A stretch of DNA of 64,000 bases. Origin: an uncultured Cocleimonas sp. GTDB lineage: Bacteria; Pseudomonadota; Gammaproteobacteria; Thiotrichales; Thiotrichaceae. Below the pieces are notes generated by a model, which saw only the letters and a program-made list of their open reading frames with translations, was not told the origin of the DNA and did not search any database. Below, piece by piece: positions 9,784-19,584 of the stretch. The DNA lies in contig NZ_CANLZW010000005.1 of assembly GCF_947495625.1 (NCBI RefSeq), positions 87,664 to 151,663 of the forward strand. The letters run 5' to 3'. Position 1 is the first letter of the stretch, and the number at the start of each line of letters is the position of its first letter. The position numbers and the translations under genes are program-made.

Positions 9784-9865
9784 TAAAAACTGCCTGCTCT
9801 GCATAAATTCTATTTACGTTTTTAAATAACAAAAACGTAATATCATTCAAAAGTAGGGGGGTGAC
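9784..9865 (+). repeat. G6 dispersed repeat, copy 3 (full-length 82-bp form)
   Basis: Left end AAAAACTGCCTGCTCTGC, hairpin TTACGTTTTT/AAAAACGTAA, then ATCATTCAAAAGTAGGGGGG. It is nearly identical along its whole length to the minus-strand copy at 57060-57140, and so defines the unit. Confidence 0.9.
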
Positions 9866-9919
9866 TAAACCTCTCAAAGTCCCTGTTGTGATATTGAATA
9901 CAATGAAAGATTTAAATAA

Positions 9920-10942
9920 ATGAAAAACAAATTATCCCCCCAGTTTGCATCACTCGCTATTTGCCTGCTAGCGGCACCTCAGTTGTATGCTGAGACAACA
10001 GATTATAAATCAAAACAGCCCGTTTATTGGAGTGTTCAATTAGAGAACGATTTACTCTCAGGGGGTGATGATCGTTTTTATACCAGTGGTCTTGAGATAA
10101 ACCGAACTAAACGGAATTCTCCTCCGCAGTGGCTTGATAATATTAGTCATAAACTTCCTTTCTTTATTGAAAGCGAAGATAAAGGTGGTGGCTATTCTAT
10201 TGGACAGAAAATATTCACGCCTGAAGATATTTCAATCAGTGAAGTGATAGAAGATGATCGCCCTTATGCTGGGTGGTTATACGGAAGTGCTTCAATCGCT
10301 TCTGTGTTCAAGAATGAAGCTGATTACCGTGCCGTAAATGCTTATGAATTCACCGTGGGTATCGTAGGGCCTTCATCTCAAGCAGGAAGTTTTCAAGAAG
10401 AAGTTCATCGAATGACAGGCTCGGAAACGGCTGAAGGCTGGGATAATCAATTACATGACGAGCTAGGTTTGATGGCTACTTATGTCCGCAAACATGAGCA
10501 TTTTAGAAGCCTGAACAATGGCCTGGAATATTCGTGGTCCCCTCATACTGTTGTTGCCTTGGGAAATGTCTATACCTATGCTGGAGCAGGTATGATGTTC
10601 CGTTTTGGTGATAATTTAAAAGCTGATTTTGGGGCGCCAAATATCGACCCGGGTTTTCCCGGTACTGCTTACTTTAGTCCTAAAAAAGGACAAAACTGGT
10701 ACTTTTTTGGTGGCCTGGAAACTCGTGCTGTTGCACACAATATTTTCCTCGATGGGAATACCTTTAAAGATAGTCACAGTGTCGATAAAGAACCCTTGAT
10801 ATTAGACGCCCAACTAGGTGTATCGTATCAGCGCAATAATGTACGACTTTCATACAGCCATGTATTGCGCTCTAAAGAATTCGAAGATCAAGACAAATAT
10901 GCCAACTTCGGTTCTTTAAACGTTTCGTATTATTTTGACTGA
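9920..10942 (+). CDS. Lipid A 3'-O-deacylase-like outer membrane protein (LpxR/DUF2219)
   Basis: 340 residues. A signal peptide (MKNKLSPQFASLAICLLAAPQLYA) precedes an outer-membrane beta-barrel. Family hallmarks are the N-terminal QLENDLLSGGDDRFYTSGLEI strand, the DDRPYAGWLYGS motif, GWDNQLHDELGL, and a C-terminal aromatic ending (VSYYFD) typical of barrel proteins. LpxR removes the 3'-acyloxyacyl chain of lipid A using an Asn/Asp/His active site with Ca2+; the N-terminal ENDLL and GGDDRFYTSG segments correspond to that region. Many gammaproteobacterial members are uncharacterised, so enzymatic activity is inferred. It stands alone behind a G6 repeat copy. Confidence 0.85.
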   Translation: MKNKLSPQFASLAICLLAAPQLYAETTDYKSKQPVYWSVQLENDLLSGGDDRFYTSGLEINRTKRNSPPQWLDNISHKLPFFIESEDKGGGYSIGQKIFTPEDISISEVIEDDRPYAGWLYGSASIASVFKNEADYRAVNAYEFTVGIVGPSSQAGSFQEEVHRMTGSETAEGWDNQLHDELGLMATYVRKHEHFRSLNNGLEYSWSPHTVVALGNVYTYAGAGMMFRFGDNLKADFGAPNIDPGFPGTAYFSPKKGQNWYFFGGLETRAVAHNIFLDGNTFKDSHSVDKEPLILDAQLGVSYQRNNVRLSYSHVLRSKEFEDQDKYANFGSLNVSYYFD

Positions 10943-11367
10943 GTATAGATCTTCCAGAAAGGGTAGGGTTTTATATTTTGCAAGGTATAAAAACCTTATA
11001 AAAATAATCGCTTAAAGTTGTATTTCAACTAATCACTCAACCAAAGAAAGGTTCAATTAAGTAACTCCCACATCCATATAATATTGTTCAGTTGATCAGG
11101 TTTCTGGCATTTTCTGTGTAAACAAGCTATTTGGTTTATCGAAATAAGGATCGTCTAAAGTAGTAGTATTTAATAATGAGGCGCTATTCAATTCTCGCAA
11201 AATATCAAAGTTAAGTAGCCAAATACATTGGTTTACTTCTTTAAAAACAATATAAAAAATATTGAATTCTTAATTAATAGTAGACATGTACTAGTCCTAG
11301 GGTTTTATTCTTATAAAGATCATGTGTATATTCAGGTACTATAGTTGATTAAGTAGAGAATAAATCT
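10943..11367. other. 425-bp intergenic region with a possible gene remnant
   Basis: AT-rich leader of the kinase gene. The minus strand has a 57-codon stop-to-stop frame (about 11096-11266) ending FTQKMPET, without an ATG or ribosome binding site. It may be a decayed gene end or chance. A small AAGGT/ACCTT hairpin follows the LpxR-like gene near 10981. Confidence 0.4.
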
Positions 11368-13188
11368 ATGATAGAAATTCCCGGTTTTACAATAGATAAA
11401 GAGATTGGTCACGGTGGTATGGCCACGGTGTATCTCGGTGTTCAGGATTTATTAAAGCGAAATGTTGCTTTAAAAGTAATGTTGCCTGAGATGGTAAGGG
11501 ATAAAAACTTTCGCAATAGTTTTATGAGTGAAGGGGCGATCATTGCTAGTTTAGATCACCCCAATATTGTTCGAATTCATGATATTGGTATCATTGATGA
11601 AACAATTCTCTACATGGCAATGGAGTATTTAAGTGGTAACACGCTTAAAGAAAAACTTAATAAGGGAAAATTATCCTTTCCGGATTCTTTTAGAATTCTT
11701 AAACAAGTAGCATCAGGTTTAGTGTATGCCCATGATAAAGGCTATATTCATCGAGATGTTAAACCTGGAAATATACTATTTAGAGCAGATGGAACCGCTG
11801 TTCTAACTGACTTTGGTATTGCTAAGTTACAGGATACTTCTGGTGAATTAACTCGAATGGGTTATACCATGGGTACGGTCCAGTATATGAGTCCCGAGCA
11901 GGTTGTTACAACTGATCTAGATAAGCGTTCTGATATTTATAGCCTTGGTTTGATTTTTTATGAAATGCTGACTGGGCGTAAGGCATTTAAAGCTGATACA
12001 ACTATACAGGCGATTCATCAGCATACAACTTTACCACCACCGACTATGGAAGGTGAGTATGCCTATTTACAAGCCGTAATCGATAAGGTTCTCGCAAAAG
12101 AGCCTGAAAATCGATATCAAAATGCAGATGATTTTGTGAAGGCGGTGAGTGAGTCTGATCCTCAGGATAAAACTGTTATTCACCGTATTCCAGAGTTAGC
12201 TGATGATGACTTTGATAAGACGACTATATCTAAGCCTTATGCTGTTGATATTTCAGCTATTGATCAACAACAGACGAATATTGAGAAAAAGAAAGGAAAA
12301 TTAATACCTATTTCGCTTGCAGCTGCAGCTTTGATTGGAATAACAGTATTTGGTGTAATCAAATTTACAGATTTTGGTGATGGTAATTCTTCGAATACTA
12401 CTGCTACTTTTATTCAGGCAAGAGATGAACAGACAAAACCTGTAGAAAAAGTTTCAGAACAGGCTGTTAGAATTCAAGACACAGATATCAAAGATCCCAA
12501 GAAAGAGGTTGTAGATATAACTTCGGCTTCAGATTCTGGCAAACAGACTTTTAATTTGGCATCAAAAAATAATCTTTTAAAAAAATCATACGAGCCAAAA
12601 AAATATCATGATGCGATAGAAAAAGAACTAGATAAACTTTCAGAATATTCAAAGAATATTTTAGATGTGGCCCCTGAGAATAAAAAAGCGCAACGAGTGC
12701 TTAATAATGTTCTGGATAGGTATTACTCTTTAGCCCTTAATTTAGTTAAATCAATGGAAGTAGATAAAGCAGCCACATTAGTAAATAAAGCATTAAAGGT
12801 TTCTAGTAAGCATGAGTCATTAATTGAACTTAAGGTTTTACTCGAGAGAAAAAACGAAAAGTTGAATGATGTACAATTGAAAACCATCCTTGGGTTAAAT
12901 GATCAGGCTAAAAAGCACATACAAGCAGGTCGCTACTTATTACCAAAAGGAAAAAATGCGCTTGAGGTTTACCAAAAAGTTTTAACCATTGATCCTCATA
13001 ATGAGAATACAATCAAAGAAATTAATTCGCTATTATTTGTTTTTGAAAAACAAATAAATATCAATTTAAATGAAGATGCATACCAAGCCAATGAATTGTT
13101 AAACCAAGCCTTAGTTATCTCACCATTTAATGAGAAACTTATACAACTTCAGAATAAAATTAAGTTAAATCAAAGTAGCAAATCATAA
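11368..13188 (+). CDS. Membrane-anchored Ser/Thr protein kinase with C-terminal TPR-like repeats
   Basis: 606 residues. A complete Hanks-type kinase domain fills residues 1-265: glycine loop GHGGMATVYLG, ATP-binding Lys in VALKVML, catalytic loop HRDVKPGN, DFG, and MSPEQ as the APE-like motif. A transmembrane helix near 312-331 (LIPISLAAAALIGITVFGVI) puts the C-terminal third in the periplasm. This part has helical repeats such as ATLVNKALKVSSKHESLIEL that resemble those of the 783-residue protein encoded opposite (14048-16399). There are no PASTA or FHA domains and no phosphatase gene nearby. The neighbours suggest a signalling role at the cell envelope; substrates are unknown. Confidence 0.93.
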   Translation: MIEIPGFTIDKEIGHGGMATVYLGVQDLLKRNVALKVMLPEMVRDKNFRNSFMSEGAIIASLDHPNIVRIHDIGIIDETILYMAMEYLSGNTLKEKLNKGKLSFPDSFRILKQVASGLVYAHDKGYIHRDVKPGNILFRADGTAVLTDFGIAKLQDTSGELTRMGYTMGTVQYMSPEQVVTTDLDKRSDIYSLGLIFYEMLTGRKAFKADTTIQAIHQHTTLPPPTMEGEYAYLQAVIDKVLAKEPENRYQNADDFVKAVSESDPQDKTVIHRIPELADDDFDKTTISKPYAVDISAIDQQQTNIEKKKGKLIPISLAAAALIGITVFGVIKFTDFGDGNSSNTTATFIQARDEQTKPVEKVSEQAVRIQDTDIKDPKKEVVDITSASDSGKQTFNLASKNNLLKKSYEPKKYHDAIEKELDKLSEYSKNILDVAPENKKAQRVLNNVLDRYYSLALNLVKSMEVDKAATLVNKALKVSSKHESLIELKVLLERKNEKLNDVQLKTILGLNDQAKKHIQAGRYLLPKGKNALEVYQKVLTIDPHNENTIKEINSLLFVFEKQININLNEDAYQANELLNQALVISPFNEKLIQLQNKIKLNQSSKS

Positions 13189-13319
13189 GCTTCTTCTCGA
13201 TAATTACTATGAAAACTAGGCTGTGATGAAGTTAATATATGGAGGATTTAATTAAAGTTAGTGTTAATTTTAACCCAGTAATATCTATAAAACCTATACT
13301 GACTAAGTAGGAGTGGTAT

Positions 13320-14033
13320 TTATTGCTTTATTATAAATGTTAAAAAGAGATTTAATAAAGCTATTAGCACTACAAACAGACTAATTAATGCAGCCATTAA
13401 CAAATAAAATGTATCTTGAGCTCTTGTTAATGTAGCAGCCATAGGTACTGATACTAATTGCGCACCAACTATTTCATTTTTCTTCCAGCCAAAACCATTG
13501 CTATCACCATAGGTATCAATGAGCGTTTTAGGTGCATTTGACGGTTTAGAATGACAGGATAAGCACGCACTATTCGTAATTTTGATTGGATGGCCTAAAT
13601 AAAGATATCGCCCCGTTGCTGTTTCTCTTTCACCTATCGCTTCTATAATATTTTTAGTATTACGAAAATGATTAATAATATCGGACTCCCATTCGGTTGC
13701 TCTATCAACTGGGTTAGTTGGGTTTAAAGTCGCTTCTTTATAATTAAACTCCGGGAAATTGCTTTGTAATTCTTTTACATAACTATGTGCTGCATAGGAT
13801 GGTACTGTTTGGGGTAAAAATCTTCGTTTTTGCTGTGCTACTAATAAAGGTCTAATCTCATTAACCGTATACTGACGAACAGCTTTTGCACTTTCCATCA
13901 TAATGCGAGCCTTATCTAATGCTTCCTCACGTGCATTGTCTTGTAGTACTTTATTAGCGTATAAACCTATTCCCAATAAGCAAAATAGTGTAAGCAATAT
14001 TAAAACAAGGTTTAATTTTAATCGTAATCCCAT
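13320..14033 (-). CDS. DUF3365 (Tll0287-like) membrane protein with one c-type heme motif
   Basis: 237 residues: an N-terminal membrane helix (about 9-26), a periplasmic domain, and a C-terminal membrane helix (about 210-234). Family markers are VRQYTVNEIRPLL and a CLSCH (CxxCH) heme-attachment motif followed by GFGWKKNEIVGAQLVSVPM. In many bacteria this domain is the sensory head of a histidine kinase or cyclase; here the protein stops right after the second helix, so it is a stand-alone sensor-like module with no output domain. It starts 15 bases after the stop of the PG-binding protein gene and is probably co-transcribed with it. A redox or NO/gas-sensing partner for the kinase opposite is speculation. 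Confidence 0.82.
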   Translation of the reverse strand: MGLRLKLNLVLILLTLFCLLGIGLYANKVLQDNAREEALDKARIMMESAKAVRQYTVNEIRPLLVAQQKRRFLPQTVPSYAAHSYVKELQSNFPEFNYKEATLNPTNPVDRATEWESDIINHFRNTKNIIEAIGERETATGRYLYLGHPIKITNSACLSCHSKPSNAPKTLIDTYGDSNGFGWKKNEIVGAQLVSVPMAATLTRAQDTFYLLMAALISLFVVLIALLNLFLTFIIKQ

Positions 14034-14047
14034 TTTTATTCCCGTTT

Positions 14048-16399
14048 TTAGAGCTTATTTTCTAGTTCAATACATGATATCAGAGCTTGTTGTGCTGATG
14101 GAAAGTTTTCAAGTTCAAAATTAACTGAATAAGCTTGAGTTACTGGCCAGGTAGGCCAAAAACCTAGAGTTAAAGTCATCTTCTTAGCAGATAACATGTC
14201 TTTAATCAGGCTTTGATATTGTTGTTTATATGCAATGCTCAATTCATTAAGCAATGACTCAATTGGAATCTGAGGCTTATCACCTATCTTAATACCAGTC
14301 TGTTTGTAAGTAGTGTCTATATTGGACTCGGTTTTAAAAGTAATCCTGTCATTTGTAATACTTAGATTAACTAATGTACCACCTTGACCATCAGCCATTC
14401 GTATTTTTCTATATGATAATGAACACTTCGTATTAGTCTTATTACCTCGATCTAAAATCCAGTTCTTACCAATACTCAGAGGAAGGTTTTCTAAGTCAAC
14501 CTTATAATCAATTGGTGCCGAAACTTTTGTAGCATTTAGGGTAGACTCAACTGCCTTTTTCTTTACAGATTTCGAAGAATTGGATAAAAATTCACTTGTG
14601 ATATTGTTTGAGTGATAACTCTCTAAGGTCTGTTGTGCTTTGAATAATAAAGTTTGTTGTTCATTTAGACTTTTGTTTTCCATTACATCTAAATTTTTCT
14701 GTTTTTCTTCTATTAGTCTAAGCATCATGGCTATTTTCTGATTCTTTTTTTCTGATGCAGTCAGTTCGTCCTTTTTTAACATTATATCCCTTTTTAGCTC
14801 TAATAATTTGGGGTTATTGTTATTCAGGGATAGTCCCTCGTTTACTAGTGCAATGGCACTATCAATCTCATTATTACGAAAACTATCTAAAGAACGATCG
14901 TATAGAATAGCTAGTGTTTCATCATTTTCCTTTTGAACTTGTACTTCTATTTGTTTAGCTTCTATTTTGGCTTTTAAATCGAATAATTTTTGATTGTTGG
15001 AATCTATAGATAATCCTTCATTGGCCAGTGACATGGCACGATTAAGATCATTATTTTGCAATGTATCTAATGAGCGAGCGTATAAATTGGAGATTCTTTC
15101 GTCTTTATCATTTTGGACTCGTGCTGCATTTCGTTTTTCTAAGATTTTAGACTTCAACTCTAAAAGTTTAATGTGACTTGGGTCTAGGGATAATCCTTTA
15201 TCTATAAAAGCAGTAGCACTATCTATTTCACTCTTGTTAAAACTACTGAATGCGCGAGAATATAAGATAGAGAGTGTTTCATCTTTCACTTTTTTGGTTT
15301 GTATTTCATTTTGTTTTAATAAAACTTTGTCCTTCAGGTCTAATAAATTAAGTTGGTTTGGGTTTAAAGCTAAACCTTTCTCTACTAATGCCATAGAGTA
15401 ATTTAACTTACCATTTTGTAACATCTCTTGTGCTTCAGAAATAATATTGGCTAGCTGTGATTCTTTATCGTTAACTGAAGAGATTTTTGGTGTTTCATCT
15501 TTTATAGGATCAATATTTGTATTTGAAGATGGCGCTGCTGAAGTTAACTTTTCATTAGTATTTTTACTATCTCTACTTTTTTCTTGTAATACAACTTGTT
15601 GTTGGAGCTCTTTATTTAAAGATTTTAAGTTAATATGCCAAGGTGCAGTTTTTAGCTGTGTTTCAATGATTAGTGCTGACTTTTCTAGGTTTCCCTCGGC
15701 AAGTTGTTGATTAGCTAAGTTGTATTTTTGATCGGCTACCGCATGTAGCTTTTGTGCTTTTTGAAGTTCGATCAATAACTTATCGTCTAAGTTAGGTCTA
15801 CTCTCGCTTTTAGTTATACTTTGAAAGTCCTTAATGGCTTGCTTGGTTTTTTTTCCAGCAATTCCATCAGCCTTACCTATGTTAAATCCTAATTGATTAA
15901 GGATTTTTTGTATTTGTATGACAACTTTATTGTCCTTTTTTGGGGAGGACTTTTCTCGCTTTGGAGTAGGACTAGTTCTAGTTATGTTTTTAACAGCTTT
16001 GGGTGGTTTTCTATATAACTTAGTAGTGCTTGGTTTTGGTGTAGGTTTATTTCTTATCTGTGGTTTTTCTTGCCTAATAGGGGGGGGTATTACTTTGCGT
16101 ATTTTTTTTGGTCTGGGATTAAGTTTGTTTGAGAGAAATATTTTCCGGTTTCTTACCTCAGGAACCCCAGAGTTGATAGACATTGCTTTGTTACAAGCAT
16201 TCAACGCAGCTTGACCAATGGAATTTAAGCATTTAATTCGATGTACGACAAACATCGCCTGATTCGTACTCGACTTTGCAGCTTCCTGATTTTGCTTTAT
16301 ATATCTTTGTTCTTGTGTAGTTTCAGAAAAGCAGGGTTCAAAACTCAGAAAAAAGATAAGTGAAGTTGAAAGCGTTAACTTTAAAGTTGATCTAATCAT
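14048..16399 (-). CDS. Secreted peptidoglycan-binding protein with tandem TPR-like repeats
   Basis: 783 residues. Signal peptide MIRSTLKLTLSTSLIFFLSF; then a Pro/Lys-rich basic linker (about 90-155); then a PG_binding_1 domain (about 158-215, with LNQLGFNIGKADGIAGKKTK). Residues about 318-560 hold four ~60-residue helical repeats with the recurring pattern SAxALVxxGLSLxxxNxKLLELK. The C-terminal ~140 residues form a distinct domain with two Cys (TKCSLSYRK, ISCIELE). The repeats resemble the periplasmic part of the Ser/Thr kinase encoded convergently. It probably sits at the cell wall as a scaffold. Runs of near-identical repeats make it prone to recombination. Confidence 0.75.
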   Translation of the reverse strand: MIRSTLKLTLSTSLIFFLSFEPCFSETTQEQRYIKQNQEAAKSSTNQAMFVVHRIKCLNSIGQAALNACNKAMSINSGVPEVRNRKIFLSNKLNPRPKKIRKVIPPPIRQEKPQIRNKPTPKPSTTKLYRKPPKAVKNITRTSPTPKREKSSPKKDNKVVIQIQKILNQLGFNIGKADGIAGKKTKQAIKDFQSITKSESRPNLDDKLLIELQKAQKLHAVADQKYNLANQQLAEGNLEKSALIIETQLKTAPWHINLKSLNKELQQQVVLQEKSRDSKNTNEKLTSAAPSSNTNIDPIKDETPKISSVNDKESQLANIISEAQEMLQNGKLNYSMALVEKGLALNPNQLNLLDLKDKVLLKQNEIQTKKVKDETLSILYSRAFSSFNKSEIDSATAFIDKGLSLDPSHIKLLELKSKILEKRNAARVQNDKDERISNLYARSLDTLQNNDLNRAMSLANEGLSIDSNNQKLFDLKAKIEAKQIEVQVQKENDETLAILYDRSLDSFRNNEIDSAIALVNEGLSLNNNNPKLLELKRDIMLKKDELTASEKKNQKIAMMLRLIEEKQKNLDVMENKSLNEQQTLLFKAQQTLESYHSNNITSEFLSNSSKSVKKKAVESTLNATKVSAPIDYKVDLENLPLSIGKNWILDRGNKTNTKCSLSYRKIRMADGQGGTLVNLSITNDRITFKTESNIDTTYKQTGIKIGDKPQIPIESLLNELSIAYKQQYQSLIKDMLSAKKMTLTLGFWPTWPVTQAYSVNFELENFPSAQQALISCIELENKL

Positions 16400-16494
16400 G
16401 TCAGTTTTTCTAATTTTTCTTGATCTTTGATATTTTAACCCTGAAAAGAATTATCATTTGAGTACTGTTTTGGTCTTTTCTGCAAAAACCAAGC

Positions 16495-17259
16495 TTAATA
16501 CCCGCCATCAGTTGAGTCATCATCTTTTGGTTTTGATGAGAAGGCCCACTTCCCATTCGGAAGTCGGATTAAATTCAATAAATAGTAAGAATCAACTGTG
16601 GTATAGGCTGGTTTCTCTTTACTGACCATTGCAAGGATCTCTTTCTTAAATTGCTTTAAGTTATATGTGCTAGATGATCCATCACCATTGATTTGTTTAG
16701 CTGTTTTTAGAAACTCATTATTTAACGCAGTGAATTCATTTATGGATGATGCATTTACAGCTGCTTGACCAAAGACTTTTAGTTGATTTGATGAGCTCGC
16801 TATTTGTCTAGCTTTGTTAACTATTGTAGGAACAGTTTTTCTTAAGTTCACGCTAGCATCGTCGGAAGTGGCTGCATATTGGAGATGTGCTATAGATTCT
16901 GTCACCGCACGTACCAAACCGTATCCTTTTCCTGAGCCTGTGGATTGGATTTTTGGGTCTACGGCATGAAGTGCATTTGACATATATTTCTTTTTTTGAG
17001 CCAAGCTGGTACTTATTTTAGCTTTTGATGCATTATTTACTACAATTTGGGACTCCTGTTCTGCAGTAGTTAAAAGTCCTTTCTTACCAGGTGTGGCAAT
17101 CCAACTGGTTAATGTGTGGCCAACATGTACATGTGAAATAGGAGGGCTTTTTTTAGTGATAACACTGCTACATCCAGTGGCGAATAGTGAACTAAATAAA
17201 AGAATTGAGCTGATTTTAAACAGATTATAGGAAAGGCATTTATTTATACTTAGTTTCAT
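16495..17259 (-). CDS. Lipoprotein of unknown function
   Basis: 254 residues with a lipobox (FATGCSS, Cys about 30) after a hydrophobic signal. The mature part is helical, with segments such as VHVGHTLTSWIATPGKKGLL and QLKVFGQAAVNASSINEF; I recognise no family. It is the first gene of the minus-strand set lipoprotein, PG-binding protein, DUF3365 that faces the kinase gene, which suggests an envelope-linked role. The C-terminus is Asp-rich (KPKDDDSTDGGY). Confidence 0.65.
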   Translation of the reverse strand: MKLSINKCLSYNLFKISSILLFSSLFATGCSSVITKKSPPISHVHVGHTLTSWIATPGKKGLLTTAEQESQIVVNNASKAKISTSLAQKKKYMSNALHAVDPKIQSTGSGKGYGLVRAVTESIAHLQYAATSDDASVNLRKTVPTIVNKARQIASSSNQLKVFGQAAVNASSINEFTALNNEFLKTAKQINGDGSSSTYNLKQFKKEILAMVSKEKPAYTTVDSYYLLNLIRLPNGKWAFSSKPKDDDSTDGGY

Positions 17260-17787
17260 TTAACGCTCCTTAGATTTAAAACATTATTTCAACAGGGTAA
17301 AAGTATGTTTCAACAAATTGTTATCTGGAATAATCATGCAAATGCATATTTAGATTAACATGATGTTTAGATTAGCATTAAGTATAGAACACAAATAAAG
17401 GATTAATTTAATAATCTATATGTTTAAAATTGGGTGCGGTCAAATATGCATTTGAATCGAATGCATATTACTAAAAAGGTAAGCGCAAATATTTAAATGA
17501 CAAAAAATATAGGTAATTTCCAACCCATTCAAAAACCAATGTTTGTTTTATTTTTCATATGCACAATAAATAATGGATTTGTTTCTTTAATTTGGACCCT
17601 TAGTTAAATAAGAGTAAAGAACTATATTTCTTTACTATCTCTTATTCATACCCATAGATATATTTACGTTTACGTAAACGTAAATATATCTGGATTATTT
17701 TTTAATAATTGCTAAGCTCTGTTTCAAACTATACTAAAATAAAACATCAATAAATAATCTGAGATTGCCAAAGGAGTAATTAACTAG
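17260..17787. other. 528-bp divergent intergenic region
   Basis: AT-rich spacer between the lipoprotein gene and the acyl-CoA dehydrogenase gene. It contains the perfect palindrome at 17657-17690 and, downstream of it, a possible promoter with -10 TATACT at 17730-17735 and a weak -35 TTGCTA 15 bases upstream. No gene was seen. Confidence 0.55.
17657..17690. promoter_or_regulatory. Perfect 34-bp palindrome, probable LiuR-type operator
   Basis: The core ACGTTTACGTAAACGT is flanked by perfectly complementary arms starting GATATATTT. The same core occurs before liuA and icmF/liuR, and with one change before the acyl-CoA synthetase. It stands about 98 bases before the acyl-CoA dehydrogenase start. 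Confidence 0.7.
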
Positions 17788-19569
17788 ATGTCCTATGAAG
17801 CACCACTAAAAGAGATGCAGTTCGCATTAACTGAACTTGCAGATGTCAACTCACTTACTCAGCACCCTGGGTTTGAAGATGCTACGCCAGATATGGTGGA
17901 AGCAATTTTGAAAGAGGCGGGAAAACTGGCGTCGTCGGTTATTGAACCCTTAAATAAAATTGGTGATGAACAAGGCTCTCGTTTGGTGGATGGCAAAGTA
18001 GTTAACCCCGATGGTTTTCTTGAAGCCTATCAACAGTTTGTAGAAAACGGTTGGCCTGGGCTACATCAGCCAACTGAGTTTGATGGTCAGGGTTTACCTT
18101 TCCTATTACAGTCTGCGGCATCAGAAATGTGGAATTCAGCGAATATGGCTTTCGCTCTGTGTCCGATGTTAACAGCGGGCGCCATAGAATCCATCAACGC
18201 TCACGGTTCTGATGAAATCAAGAATACCTATTTACCAAAAATGGTAAGTGGTGAATGGACTGGCACAATGAATCTGACTGAGCCTCAGGCAGGTTCTGAT
18301 CTTTCGGCAGTTCGCACGCAAGCGACCAAAGAAGGGGACCACTATTTAATTAAAGGCTCTAAAATATTCATCACATGGGGTGACCATGAGATGACCGATA
18401 ATATTATACATTTGGTATTGGCTCGTTTGCCTGATGCGCCAGAGGGCGTTAAAGGAATTTCGTTATTTATCGTACCGAAATACCTGGTCAATGAAGATGG
18501 AAGCATTGGTGAACGCAATGATGCCAAAGCCGTTTCTTTAGAGCACAAGCTAGGTATTCATGCCAGCCCAACGTGCGTCATGAGTTTTGGTGATGAAGCT
18601 GGAGCAGTAGGCTACCTGGTTGGCGAAGAAAATAAAGGTTTGGCATGTATGTTCACGATGATGAATCATGCGCGCCTGGAAGTGGGTATGGAAGGCGTCG
18701 GTCTTTCCGAGCGTGCTTATCAACATGCACTAGCGTATGCAAAAGACAGAACGCAAGGTTATAGCCCAGGTTCAGAAGGTCGCGTATCGATCATTCATCA
18801 CGCAGATGTGCGTCGCATGCTATTACAAATGAAATCACTAACAGAAGCAGGGCGTGGCTTAGCTTATGTGGCCTCAGCTGCACACGATCATGCTTTTCAC
18901 GCTGCGGATGAGAACGTCAGAAATTCGCAACGCCAGCGCATGGATTTATTGACACCGATAGTCAAAGCCTGGTGTACCGAATGTGCTCAGGAAGTGACAA
19001 CCTTAGGTGTTCAAGTTCATGGTGGAATGGGTTTCATTGAAGAAACAGGTGCAGCGCAATTCATGCGTGATGCTCGAATCATTACTATTTATGAAGGCAC
19101 AACAGGTATTCAAGCCGGTGACTTAATCGGTCGTAAAGTGCTTAGAGACAAAGGTGCTGCAATTTCAGAATTGATAGCAGAACTAAATGAGTTTGAAGCG
19201 ACGCTTAAAGAGCAATCGGGTGATGAGTTTGCAATCATGTCTACCCAGTTTTCTGCGGCATTGAAATCACTCACAGAATCTACGCAATGGGTATTAGAAA
19301 AAGGCATGGAGACACCGCATACCGCAGGTGCAGCTTCGGTTAATTTCTTAATGCAGATGGGTACCACATTAGGTGGATGGTTGATGGCAAAGAGTGCATT
19401 GGCGGCGCAACGTGAAATCGATGCGGGCTCGACCGACGAATTCTTCAAAACGAAAATTCTGACGGCACGTTTCTATGCAGAACACATCATGCCACGCAGT
19501 CAGGCTTATGCGACAACTGTGCAATCAGGTGCTGGTGCGATTATGGATTTATCCATCGAAAACTTCTGA
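17788..19569 (+). CDS. Acyl-CoA dehydrogenase, long DmdC-like type
   Basis: 593 residues. The family shows through NLTEPQAGSDLSAVRTQA, HARLEVGMEGVGLSERAYQHA, VQVHGGMGFIEETGAAQFMRDARI and IYEGTTGIQAGDLIGRK, followed by the extra C-terminal domain of ~600-residue dehydrogenases such as DmdC. It is an FAD enzyme that makes a 2-enoyl-CoA from an acyl-CoA and passes electrons to ETF. The substrate may be a medium or branched acyl-CoA or methylthiopropionyl-CoA; sequence alone does not decide. A LiuR-like palindrome in front suggests co-regulation with leucine breakdown. A DUF1289 gene follows after 15 bases. Confidence 0.9.
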   Translation: MSYEAPLKEMQFALTELADVNSLTQHPGFEDATPDMVEAILKEAGKLASSVIEPLNKIGDEQGSRLVDGKVVNPDGFLEAYQQFVENGWPGLHQPTEFDGQGLPFLLQSAASEMWNSANMAFALCPMLTAGAIESINAHGSDEIKNTYLPKMVSGEWTGTMNLTEPQAGSDLSAVRTQATKEGDHYLIKGSKIFITWGDHEMTDNIIHLVLARLPDAPEGVKGISLFIVPKYLVNEDGSIGERNDAKAVSLEHKLGIHASPTCVMSFGDEAGAVGYLVGEENKGLACMFTMMNHARLEVGMEGVGLSERAYQHALAYAKDRTQGYSPGSEGRVSIIHHADVRRMLLQMKSLTEAGRGLAYVASAAHDHAFHAADENVRNSQRQRMDLLTPIVKAWCTECAQEVTTLGVQVHGGMGFIEETGAAQFMRDARIITIYEGTTGIQAGDLIGRKVLRDKGAAISELIAELNEFEATLKEQSGDEFAIMSTQFSAALKSLTESTQWVLEKGMETPHTAGAASVNFLMQMGTTLGGWLMAKSALAAQREIDAGSTDEFFKTKILTARFYAEHIMPRSQAYATTVQSGAGAIMDLSIENF

Positions 19570-19584
19570 GTGATGAGCTAATAG

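Noticed and set aside
13300..13316. CTAAGTAGGAGTGG, similar to the G6 right end
   Set aside because: Lacks the G-run and the left half; too weak to count.
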